Program-made: the position numbers and the translations under genes
NCBI RefSeq assembly: GCF_015832195.1
Contig: NC_052016.1
Span: 30,959,129 to 31,023,128, forward strand
DNA: 64,000 bases
DNA from: Motacilla alba alba
Lineage: Eukaryota > Chordata > Aves > Passeriformes > Motacillidae
Direction of reading: 5' to 3'
The notes under the pieces: model-generated
Told to the model about the DNA's origin: nothing
Seen by the model: the letters and a program-made list of their open reading frames with translations, nothing else
Databases searched by the model: none
Shown: positions 22,896 through 34,800 of the stretch, piece by piece
Layout of the letters: every line of letters starts with the position of its first letter
Numbering within the stretch: position 1 is the stretch's first letter

Positions 22896-25800
22896 GTGAG
22901 TGTCTTTTCTTACACATTCTGGTTTGCCTCGATGCTGTTTAGCATAGCCATGCCTCACAAAGAGGTTTCCTCTCTCTGCTGTTCCCTGAGTAGCCTTGAC
23001 CAAAGGTCTAGGTTCAAACCCTCTTCCAGAGGCGGATACATTTGGAGTTGAACATTTCTCTCAGGCTGTGCCAGGAAGAAATGGGGCTGGGGTTCATCTC
23101 TAATAATTAGGGTGGGTGTATGAGGAGCCCAGGGGATGGTGCAACACAAGGAGAGGCCATTGGGAATGCAAACAGTACAGCACTGAAGCTTTTTCCTCTG
23201 TCCATTCTATTGCTGAGTCTCAGAGAGCTTTCTTACTCCTGTTTTTTCCCTCTGTGCAGGTGAATCTCTGCAAGTCACCGTGCAACCTGCTTCTATTGTC
23301 CAAAAACTTGGAGGCCCAGTCAGCCTGGGGTGTGTGGTGGACCCCCCCCAAGTGAACCTCACCTGGAGACTGAACGGGAAGGAGCTGGCTGAATCAGATG
23401 AGGTGCTCGGTATCCACGTGGAGCGAGGGAAGCTCATCATCACGGCTCTCAACAACCGCACCGTGGGGCGCTACCAGTGCATTGCTCATGTGCCTGAAGG
23501 AGTCATTGCCAGTGTCCCTGCAGTGGTCACCTTAGCTAGTGAGTAGCTTTAGTTCTCCGACAGCCCTTGCTTTGCTTGGGCCATCGCTCACAGGTCTTGA
23601 GAGGGTCATCTATTCTTGCTTGCTCGTGCTGGCATTAAGGGATGACTCCTTTGGCAGAGGCCCTTTTGTAGCATTTTTGATCGTGGACTGGCTGACATGG
23701 TGTGGCCCAGTCTGACCCAAGCTATCCTTTTCCTGCATGGTAGGCTCCTTCAGGGAGAAGTTTTTGCAAGACCAGGGAATACCTGAGCTGTGGGGTTTGG
23801 TTTCCTGAGAGTCAGGCTGCCTCCTCTGGTTCCTGACTTATTGATGGAGTTTCTAATAGTACTTGCTGGAGCTTATGGCCCAACTGCTGCTGGGGCTGCT
23901 GCAGGACTGCTGCCAGCACAGAGTCAGTGTGTGCTAAGTTTTACTGCCTTCCTGAGACACAACTCTGAGCAAGGGACTTTGCTCCTATCCCTGAGCTTAC
24001 GTGCTCCTCACTGCTGCCCTCTGGCACAGGGAGACATCTGTGTGGCTAGAGGTGTCTTAGGTGGGCAGTTTTTCTTACAAGCATCTGGTTTTGGCCAGAT
24101 GTTGTATGTATTTGGCCAGAAGGGATTGTATCTGCATGCATGTGAGAAAGAGCAGTGGAGAGCCCCACCTTCTCAGAAATCCACACAGTGTTTGGTGGAG
24201 CAAGTGTGTGCAGAGGAGGCTGCCGCTGCCTTGCAGTGACAGTCCCTGAGTGTAGAAAGGGCTTCATCTTTCCCAGCAAAAGGGAGTTTGGGGCTAAGTC
24301 TTAAGAAAATGAAGAGATGAAGATGTTTGTGCAAAGTGGGGCCTGGATTTGCTTTAAAGCCAAGAACTATTGGCTTGTCACTGATACATTAATCAGGAGT
24401 GAAATGTTTGGCCAGGCTGGGTGGGAGGAGGAGGAGGAGACCAGGGAAAGCAAGGAGAGAGTTGCTGAACTCCAAGGCAGGGTGGGAGGGGGTTGTCACG
24501 AGGCCGAATCTTGTTGGGGGATTTGGACTGAGCCCCATGCTGAGATTAAGCTTTGGAGAACACATTCCAGAGCAGAAAGGGGGCTGTGTGTGCTGGTGGC
24601 CTGATAGAGAGAAGGAGAGGAGGGGAGAGGTGGATGGGATTACCAAGGTCATGATTTGAATTTAGGAGAGTAGGGTGTGCACAGCTCTTCAGCCTGATCA
24701 GCTCCTGCTTAGCTGATCCCCTTTTCTTTTTTACTTGCATCCCAGTCCACTACCAGCTCTGTCTCCTGGGAAAAGTATGTCTGACCTATCTGACTGCTTT
24801 AGTGGTGGATGGGGCACAGGTCCTAAGGCACCAGAAGGCCCCACCATGTCCTTCAGGACAAATCAAAGCCTCTGAGTAGTGCATCAGCCTTCTCCAGGAG
24901 CCAAATCACCTTTGCCTACTGGATTGCAACTAGGGATGTGAGTGAAAAAGAGGAGGACTTGGCCATTGCTGTGGTCCCTGTCATGGCAAACACACTTCTG
25001 AGAGGAAATCAGGAGCACCACTCAGTGGAGCTCACAAAACTGGAGCCAGAGGTTGGATGATCAAGCAGTTAATCCATTGTGGAAAACCCCTGTGCTGTGC
25101 TGTGCTGTACTGCACGGGTCCCTCATCCTCAGGGGTAGCTGGGGATGGCAGAGGCTGCATCCCACACACCTGGATAGCCTCGGGTGATAGAGAGTACCCA
25201 GATGGGGAAGATATAGCAGTCAGTGAGTGAAGAGAGAGATAGGGCATCCCAGTAAAAGTGTTGGACTGAAGCCATGGGAGGAGAGCCTTCTGGAGGGGTT
25301 CAGATAACCAGTCTCATGTTCATGAGCTGGAGTCTGCTTGCAACAGTGGTGCTGCTCTGAAAGAACAGGGAGCACCACTTGGTGGTGGGACTGAGTTTGA
25401 AAGCTGTGGTAGCAGGTGTGCCCCAGGCTTTCCCTCCTGCTCCAGACCTCCTCAACTGGACCTTGCTCAGAGCCGATTCAGTGGCGACCATGGTGAGAGG
25501 AAAGCCCCTGGCAGGTCAGTTTGCGGCTGATAAATCTCCTCCAGATAACCTTCAGGGCTAAAAGAAAACCCTCTGAAAGTCTTAGTTCCATCCAAAAATT
25601 ATTTTGGGGTGGCGAGGGGAAGTTGAAACTGGAATGTGTGAATGAAAGCAGTGGGGGGAAGGAGGGCGATGGAAATATTTTCAAGATTTAGGTTTATTTT
25701 GGAAGAGGACCTGCAGTCATTGGAAGAAGTGACTTGCTAGGTTTTGAGGAGTATAGGTAAAATTGTCTGGCCAGCTTTTAGGCTATTTCCCCTCCTTTCT

Positions 25801-28800
25801 TTGGGCCTTGTTTGAAGGAAGCACTCTGGAATGGCCCAGGCTCTGTGTGCCCAGTCCCCTGGGGCCTGTTGTGCTTTGCTGAAGGTCAACAAGCAGATAA
25901 GCATCACTGCAGTGCTGGCAGCCACAGCGTAGCCCTGGGACTCGCACCTCCTTTCCTCATCTGTAGCCGATGAGAGTGATGCCAAGGCCATTTCTCTTCC
26001 CTCTGGCTCAGAGTGCTGGTTGAAACTTGCGTTTAATTTCTCCAGCAGCGATAAAATAGCTGTTGAAGAGGTGGAGGGAGGAGGGATTTGCAGAAGGGAA
26101 AGATTTCATGAAGGGACAAAGAGAGCAGCATTTCAGGCATTACTTGGGCACCATTGAGTCCAGTTAGAGCTGAACTGGAGCTCCACACAAACCGTGGCAG
26201 CCCATGGCATATCACTGCAGGTCACTGCAGGTCACAACTGCTGATCGATGCTGGCCTGATCGTGGTGCACAAGATCAGCCCTGCAGGCCCCAGGGCAGCA
26301 CTGCAGTCTGAGACAGCTTGTATGGGTAAAACAGGAGTATCCCTGGTTTTCCAAGCCAGGCTTTAAGCCTTCCTATGAATGACAGCTGCAAAGAAGAAAG
26401 AAATGCTTTCTGTGCCCGATTCTAGGTAGCAAAGTTGCCATCCTGCCAGAAAGCCCTGCCCCAGCCTCTCTCCTGGGTAGAGGTGCTGTATGTAAAAGGC
26501 ACAGCTGCAGTGGGCTCTGGTGGGGCCGAGTGATTCCACCAGGGACTTGTACATGGTGCTGAGGGCTGGTTCTGTAACAGCCAAAGGCTTGGAAGATCCG
26601 GAGCTCTTTGTGGAACTCACGGGGGGCAACTGAAGTGCAGGGCTGGAGCAAGGCTTCTGAGCAGAGGTAGCAAGAGCTGTGTAACTCCCAGAACTCATCT
26701 GTATGCATGGAAAATCAGGGCATCAAACACAGCAGCAAACTTGATCTGGATAGACATGATACTTGAAAACAAAGCAGAAAAATAGATGAGGAGTGCAGCA
26801 AAAAAACTCCACCCGTTCCAGTGTCCCTGTAGCTGGGGGTGTGGGATTGCAGGTACCTGTGTCCTGGGAATGCAGTGGGCAAGGGTGGCTTTTTGCCCTG
26901 TTCCCTCTGTCGGTGCCACTGGTGAGGTCAGTCCTCGGCCTTGTGGCAGCACGTATGGGAAGCTGGACCTCAGCATGTGGAGCTTGTGGGCAGTGACCTT
27001 GCATGGGGTTGGGCTGGGCATCCCCCAGGAATTTGCAGCTGCTTTCTAAAGACAGCCCCATTCATTTTCCTTCTCCAGGGCCTCTCCACAGATACTCCCC
27101 AGAGGCAATGGCAAGAGGGAGGGAGGAAAGGAAGGAAGAGGATAGCTGCCTGTTGGAAAAGCATGTGCAGAGCAGGCATGGGGTCTCTGGTCCCGGGGGC
27201 AAAGGTGATGTGAGGAGGGGAGAGAAGGAAAACACAGGTGGTGTTTTGTGAGCCATCGGAGCTGTGGCATGAGGACTGTGAGATGGGCCCAGGGTGGGGG
27301 AGATGTGCTGTGGAGGGTATGAATTAGGCAGGAGTCTGGGGCGCTGTGCCTGTCTCAGCAGGGTGGGAGGAATCTGGTGATGACAGCACCAGTGCCCAGG
27401 CTCCTGTGGTGCTGGCTGGATTGGGAGTGAGAGCCATAGCCCTAGGCTGCTCTCATAGCTGAGGGTGGAACAGTGGAAGGTGCCTGCCCCCAGGCTGGAG
27501 CACCCTATTCCTGCCTATTTCCCTTCCCTCCCTTTCCTCTTTCACTCCTCCCTCTTTCCACTCTCCCAAGGTAAAAGGGAGAGCTTTTACCTTGGGGCTG
27601 TCATTTCATTTACTGTTGCTTCTTCTCCAGATTTATTTATGGTCTCCCCGCCTCTGTCTCGCCTGCCTTGTTGCTTGGCCCCCAGCCCTGGGACTCAGCT
27701 GGTTTCCTTCCCCAGTGACAGCAGCACAGTTGGCTGCAGGGCTGCACCCTGGTTCACCCCATCGCGCCTCGGAGCCGGCTGCAGATGGACATAAGCAATG
27801 GCCTTTGGTTGCACTCCCTACTAAACAAAAAAAGGGGGGGAAAAAAAGCCCTCTTGTCCCAGCATGGCTGGGATTGGCAGTGCTCAGTCTGTCTGTCTGC
27901 AGCATCTCCTGGACAATGGCTGGTAGACGAGGACTTGCTTCACTGTGGTCAGGCATGTCTTTTAAGGACAAGAACATGGGCTGGCACGCTGGGTGCTGCC
28001 ATATGAGAAGGAAAACGCAGCCAGTGAGAGGGGATGTGGTTTCTCCCAGCTGCAGTGGTTGTTAGACTCTGGTGCAAATTGCATGTTAGATGTGGGGCCT
28101 GGCTGCTGCTGGCTACACAGCTGAAGGGGCAAGTGCTGCATATCCCCCTGGCATGGATCCTGTCCTCTGGCTCTCCTTGCTGGGGGGGGACATGCATGGT
28201 TCCCCCACAACTCAGGGGAAGCTTGTTTGAACCCCCTAGGACAAAGCTGGTTGTCCCAGCTTGGCACTGTACCCTCTGTTTTGCTGTGCTGGGGGCAGAT
28301 GCAACAGGATGTGTATGGGGGAGCTTGTCCCATGCACAGAGGGGCACAGGGGTGACCCTGACCACCCCTCACCAGCTCTGGCTGACCCATCAGCCCTAAA
28401 GGATGCCTATACCAGTGGTGAGCAGGGCAGTTGAGATTGCCTGTGGCCAAAATCCACTGGCAAATAAACCAGTCTTGTTCTCTGTGGGGAAGCAGGAATT
28501 TAGGAGAGTAGTTTGGCAGGAAGCTTGTACACTTGGCATATGAGAAAGTAGTTTGTCCCAGTTCTGCTATTTTTCCCCTCTCCCCTGCCAGTTTCACTCT
28601 GCTTCTGCAGAGGCACCTAGTTCTTGCTTCCCCAGCCACCTCAGGATCCCTTCCTTTCCTCTGTTTTTTCCCCCTTTGTCCACAGTTTCACCCCTTGTCC
28701 CTCACTTCTGGGCTGAGGGGAAGCCAGGAAGAGCTGCAGCTCCCTACTGTGGGGCTGCACCACCCACAAGTGTGAGATGTGGGCTGAGCCACCATCTGGG

Positions 28801-31800
28801 GGGCTGCCCGTGAGAGGTCTCCATGTCTGCCCAGCCCACAGTCATCCCAGGGGGTGCCCTGGCACAGGGTCATAATTTTCCATCTTCATGATGGCTCTGC
28901 TATGCCAGAACCTTGGGTCTGCTCTTTTTCCAGGCTCTTGGGCCCCTTCTCTTCAGGGTGTGTGTGCATGTACACATGCTTGTGTGTGTGTGTGTGTGTG
29001 TGTGTGCAGATCCCTGCCATCATTGCTGGAGCCTGTGCCTTGGCTCCAAAATCTTAATTTGGCTGTGATGAGTCCAGACCACCAAGACGCACATTAATTT
29101 TCCTGATGCTCGTTTATATTTTGTTGATCGGCGAAACATGCGCAATGTGGGCAGGCAGACCGTGGGCTTTCGCCACATCTCCACCTATTTCCATTTCTGT
29201 GGCTCTCACTATTTTATTCCTTGATCAAATATAAAAAGCAAAGAGGAGAAAATATCCATCATTGTTCCCTGCCCCAGCAGTAACTTTCATTGGAGGAGGA
29301 GCGTGAGGCACTGCCAGCTTTTCAAAGGTGAGAGTTAACTTTCATCTGGCTTTAATATCCAATGGAAACGTGGCTCCCCTCCTCAGCTTGTCTTAAAGGA
29401 TTAATCACATTTCTGAAGTTCACCCGTATCCCTTCTTTTTATTATTTTTTTAACTGAACAATGCCAAGAAATTCCAGAAGTATTAAGCATGTTCATTGCA
29501 AATCATTTTTATGACATTGCAAAACCTCCCCTTTTCTTTTCAACCTCCTCCCCTTCCCTCAGATCTGGGCCCAGGACCGCTGGCTCCCCCAGCAGCCGCC
29601 TGACAGCCCCTCTGCACTGCGCTCGGGGAGGCTTTCTCGATGCCTTGCCAAGAGAGCTGGTTTTTATTTAAACTCCATAAAGGATCTTGCTTTAATCAGA
29701 AAGTCTGCATGAGAAATTTCATGTCACTTTTCCATGACTGTGGGTGGGAGAAGCTTGGAGCCAGAGTTGTCTTTTGCTCTTGGAGCGCTGCTGCATTTTC
29801 CAGAGAACAAGCCCCACATTTTTCTGCTGGCTGGGGCTGCCAAGGGAGGCTGCCTGCCCACCGCCAGCCCTCCTGCTGCCTCCCGGCCCCCAGACTGCCC
29901 AAGGTCAGGGGTGCCACGTCCTGGGACAGGTTTCTGGGGGCGAGGCAGCTGTCGACAGCACATGGCCGTGCCATGGCTGCAGATGCAGCACACTGCATTA
30001 GAGTGAGGTTTTGCAAAGGAAGTATGGTCTGATCCAGAATTAGTGGCATGCCATTCAGGAGATCTGTTAGCCCTGGATCCTCGGAAGAGGCACCAACCTG
30101 AGCCTTGATGTGACAGTGTGACCTGTTACCTGTGACAACAACCAACTGCAGGATGTGCCATTTTCACTAGTGGTTACCTGGGCTGGTGTACAGCATTGTA
30201 AAAATGCACGAGGGACTTTCTTCCTAGCACAAAACCTCCTCTCTCACAGCACTAGCTGTCTGAGACAAACTTCAAGCTTGCAGTGCCTCAACAAGATTTA
30301 CCATCATGCCCAGAGAGAATGGAAACCAGTTTTCTCTCTGGAAAGTTTGTTGGGGCCAGGTTGGCATGCTCCCTGCCCTTCCAGGTTTTTGGGGTTTTGC
30401 TGCAGTCCTCTCCTCCTGCTTTTAAAAAAACAGGGAAAATAAAATAAAAAGTCAGATACCCCTCTTCTTAGTTCCTGTGCTTCCAGTGCTGCTGCCCACA
30501 TCAGCCCAGCCAGGGTGGGAACTCCCATCACAGCATGGGCAGAGGGATGTGGTGAGACAGGGTTTTCACAGCTGCTTTAGGGAAGGAGCAGCTGTGCCAC
30601 ATAGAGGAAGGAGCTGGTTTTCCTTGCAAGTCCTGGTTAACCAACTTCCAGCTGTGAGATATTTGATGGGAGCAAGAGTGCCTGGAGCAGACACTGATTT
30701 CTCAGGTGTGGGAATGTCGCCATGATATTTTATGAAAATGCTTTGCTAGGATTTTTTTCTCCTGAGAAGCTGAGGAGCCTCAGGAAGGAATGTAAACAAT
30801 AACTGTCTGCTGCTGTGGAATGCAACAGGTGCTTCTTTGATTGGTCCATGTGAGGTGTTTCTACTTAATAACCAATCAAGGATGCAGCTAGCTCAGACTC
30901 TCTGGTCAGTCATGAGCCTTTGTTATTCATTCCTTTCTATTCCTGTCCAACCTTCTGATAAATCCTTTCTCTCTATTCTTTTAGTATAGTTTTAATATAG
31001 CAATTTAAATATAATATATATCACCACATAATAAATTAGGCTTCTGAAACATGGAGTGAAGATTCTCATCTCTTCCCTCATCCTGGGACCCCTGTAAATC
31101 CCACATGGGAGGAGCTCAGGGAGCTTCACACACTTTCTCCCACCTGACATCTGTACAACCTTGAAGCAGGCTAGGCTCCCTGACAAAGTCAGCTTCTCAG
31201 TAGCAGCAGAACAGCAGCCATGTGTGAAATAGCAGGCCGCAGAAGGACCATTTTTGGGCCACCCTTCAGTGCTGTAGTAAGTTGGCTTATTTTTTACTCT
31301 CAGGCCAGGATTTTTCACACCTAGTTTCCTAGCCCTGGAGCAGGTGGTTTCTCCAGAAGCTGTGTTTTAAGTTACTCATTTTTATGAAATTGGGGGGGGG
31401 AGGGGGGTGGGGGGGGGTGGGCACAGGGGGGAAAGAATTGTGAAAGGAAGCCAGTTTCCCTAGCTGCTGGAGTCAGAGTGGTCCTCTGCCAGCACCACAA
31501 GGAAACAGCCCTGAGTTCATGGGGAGAGGATGAACTGACACTAAGATGTTCTGTTTAATATTTTTATTGATGACATGGATGAGGGTTTAGAGTCTTTCAT
31601 TAGTAAATCTGCAGATGACACTAAGCTGGAGCGTGTATCCATCTGTAGAGGGACGGAGGGCTTTGCAGAGGGACTTGGAACCGTTGGATGGATGGGCAGA
31701 ATCTAATGGGATGAAGTTCAGTAAGTCTAAGTGCCGAGTCCTGCACTTTGGCCACAATAACCCCCTGCAACGTTATAGGCTGGGGACGGTGTGGCTAGAC

Positions 31801-34800
31801 AGTGCTCAGGTGGAAAGGGACCTGGTTGACAGTCAGCTGAACATAAGCCAGCAGTGTGCCCAGGTGGCCAAGAAGGCCAATGGCATCCTGGCCAGTATCA
31901 GGAATAGTGTGGCCAGCAGGAGCAGGGAGGTCATTCTTCCCCTGTACTCGGCACTGGTGAGGCCACACCTTGAGTGCTGTGTCCAGTTCTGGGCCCCTCA
32001 GTTTAGGAGGGACGTTGAGCTGCTTTGAGTGTGTCCAAAGGAGAGCAACGAGGCTGATGAGGGGCTTGGAACACAATCCGTATGAAGAACGACTGAGGGA
32101 GCTGGGGTTGTTTAGCCTGGAGAAAAGGAGACTCAGAGGTGACCTTATCACTCTCTTCAACTTCCTGAAGGGTGGCTGTGGTGAGCTGGGGGTCGATCTC
32201 TTTCTCCGGGCAACAACAGACAGAACAAGAGGACACAGTCTCAAGCTGTGCCAAGGGAGATACAGGCTAGAATTCAGGAGGAAGTTTTTCACAGAAAGAG
32301 TGGTCAAATACTGGAATCATCTGCCCAGGGAGGTGGTGGAGTCACCATCCCTGGATGTGTTTAAAAAAAGACTGGATGTGGCACTTGGTGCCACGATCTA
32401 GTTGAGGTGTTAGAACATGGGTTGGACTCGATGGTCTTAAAGGTCTCTTCCAACCTAGAAATTCTGTGATTCTGTGATTCTATGTTTAGCCAGCCACTGA
32501 GATGCCTCGTCTTCTGCTCTAATTGCAGATCTCAAAGATTTCAAGTTCGACGGCCAGCATGTGATTGAGGTGGATGAAGGGAACACAGCCGTGATTGCCT
32601 GCGACCTGCCCGAAAGTCACCCCAAGGCTCAGGTCCGCTACAGTGTGAAGCAGGAGTGGCTGGAGGCTTCCCGAGGTGAGTGCATAGGGGTCTGTCCCAA
32701 CAGGTTCTGCCACAGGACCCTCAGTTTCACCCTTCCTTACCAGCAGTAGCTATCTCTACCTGCTGCCTCCTTGTCCTTTTGCCACCTGTCTGAGAACAAG
32801 TTACTTCAGGATCCTGGCATGGTCTCCCTCATGTCCATGCTGCCTGGGACATCATGGTTTTGTCTTTCCCTCTTCTCCACCTTTTCTTCAGGACACTGCA
32901 CGTCTTCCAGGAGGCTGGACAGAAGCGTATCTTGTGACCATGTGCCACTTTCTCTTCTCTCTCTACAGACAATTATCTTATTATGCCATCTGGAAACCTT
33001 CAGATTGTTAATGCCAGCCAGGAGGATGAGGGGACTTATAAATGTGCTGCCTACAACCCCGTGACACAGGAGGTGAAAACCTCAGTCTCCAGTGAGAGGC
33101 TCCGTGTGAGACGTAAGCCATTTTCCCTTCACCGCACATCTCCAGCTCTGGAGACTCTGATCAGTGCTATCTGGTGCAGCTGATTTTCTGTGTGAACCAT
33201 TATCAGGTGCTGAGAAAACTCCTTTCCAGCAGCAGAAGGCCCCAAGGTCTGCTCCTGGAGTATGTGTATTGTGTATGCAGCCCTGGGATTACCATGCTTC
33301 CTTAGGATTTGTTCTTGGTGCTGAGCGGGCAAAGGCCCTTAGCCCTTTGGCAAGGTGGCTTTGCTGTGTGCACAGAACCCTTACAGAATGTCCCTCTGGT
33401 CCTGCATTGCCATTTACGTGTCCCAGCACTGGAAAAGAGTGTGCCCTACCATTATCTCTACTTACCCACTGCACAGGGTGCTCTCCCACAATCCACTTCC
33501 CTTCCCATGCACCTCATTCCTCCATTTCTCCTCCCCAGGCTCCACAGCGGAAGCAGCCCGGATAATTTACCCTCCTGAGGCTCAGACCATCATTGTCACC
33601 AAGGGCCAGAGCCTGATTCTGGAGTGTGTGGCCAGTGGCATCCCCCCACCACGGGTCACCTGGGCCAAGGATGGCTCCGGTGTCTCTGCCTACAACAAGA
33701 CGCGCTTCCTGCTCAGCAACCTCCTTATCGACCCCACGAGCGAGGAGGACTCAGGCACCTACAGCTGCACGGCTGACAATGGTGTTGGAGAGGCCGGGGC
33801 CGCGTTCATCTTCTACAACGTGCAGGTGTTTGGTGAGTGCTGCTGGAGCCATTGTTTCAGGAAGGGCTTGGACATCTCATTTTCTAGGGAAAGATACTAG
33901 CACTAAAGCACTCTTCCTCTCCCTGGACAAATCACAATGTAATGCAAACCCATGCTTGTGGTTCCAGTTTCCAGGAGACCAGACTAATTCCTTCTTGAGG
34001 GTAGTAGTTTGTTGTCATCTTAATGTAAAAGTTCCATACTGTATTCTCCTTCTCGCAAAAGTTTCATACCTTCTCGATGTTTTCTCGTGGGCTGCTTCTC
34101 AGAGCACTGACTCTTTCTTCCTCACACAGTAGCCAACTGATTCCAGTTCCCTTCTCAACCAGCTGACCCACTCTTTTATAGCACTCTTCTCACTGGTCAC
34201 AGCTGTGGCCTGTTAAAGTCAGGCCTGTTCCTAATCTTTGGTAATTGGCCCAGCTGCAATCCTTAGGGGTGAGATTACTTTCTACACTATCTTTATTTTC
34301 TTATATTCTATCTCCCCACAGTAATTCTTCCTTCTTGGCTCCCACCATGGTCTGGAGATGATGAATCCTCCTTTCCTCTGCAGAAGCTCTTCTCTTGTCA
34401 TTTATGGCACTGCTTTTGTTCTCATACTTTCTAGTGGAAGCCTGGTTGCTTTTTAGAGGTATTTTACATTGGCATAAGGAAGACATTGGAGTGTCTTTGT
34501 TTTGTTCTGTTTTTTGTTCTGTTGTAGGGAAGCTCTCTGTGGAGTAGAAAACGTAAGGGATACTACACCCTAGGTATTTCTACCACACATACTTCCCAGT
34601 CTCACAGTTTTTAGGGAGATTAAGCCCGTGTTTCAGAGATTGGCACCTGATGAATGCAATGTGGTGTTGTGGCACAAGCACAGTCTTTGCAGAGTAGCAT
34701 TTCTGCTCAGAAAAATAGAGCTTGTAGATGTCTGATTTCATGCGAGAGGGCCGATGGCCTTGGGCTACCTCCCTTTGCAGTTTATGTGGATGCTGAAGGG

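Noticed and set aside
27962..28639. Minus-strand 225-codon open frame, among the longest in the window
   Set aside because: It lies in a BOC intron, its composition (C, P, W, H rich) is that of random GC-rich DNA, it has no recognisable domain and it has no splice or promoter context.
28958..29006. TG repeat considered as a possible CRISPR-like or Z-DNA-functional array
   Set aside because: It is an ordinary dinucleotide microsatellite with no spaced unit structure. Z-DNA potential is generic.
31795..32307. Minus-strand 170-codon open frame in the Ig1-Ig2 intron
   Set aside because: It is the antisense shadow of the CR1 reverse-transcriptase region.
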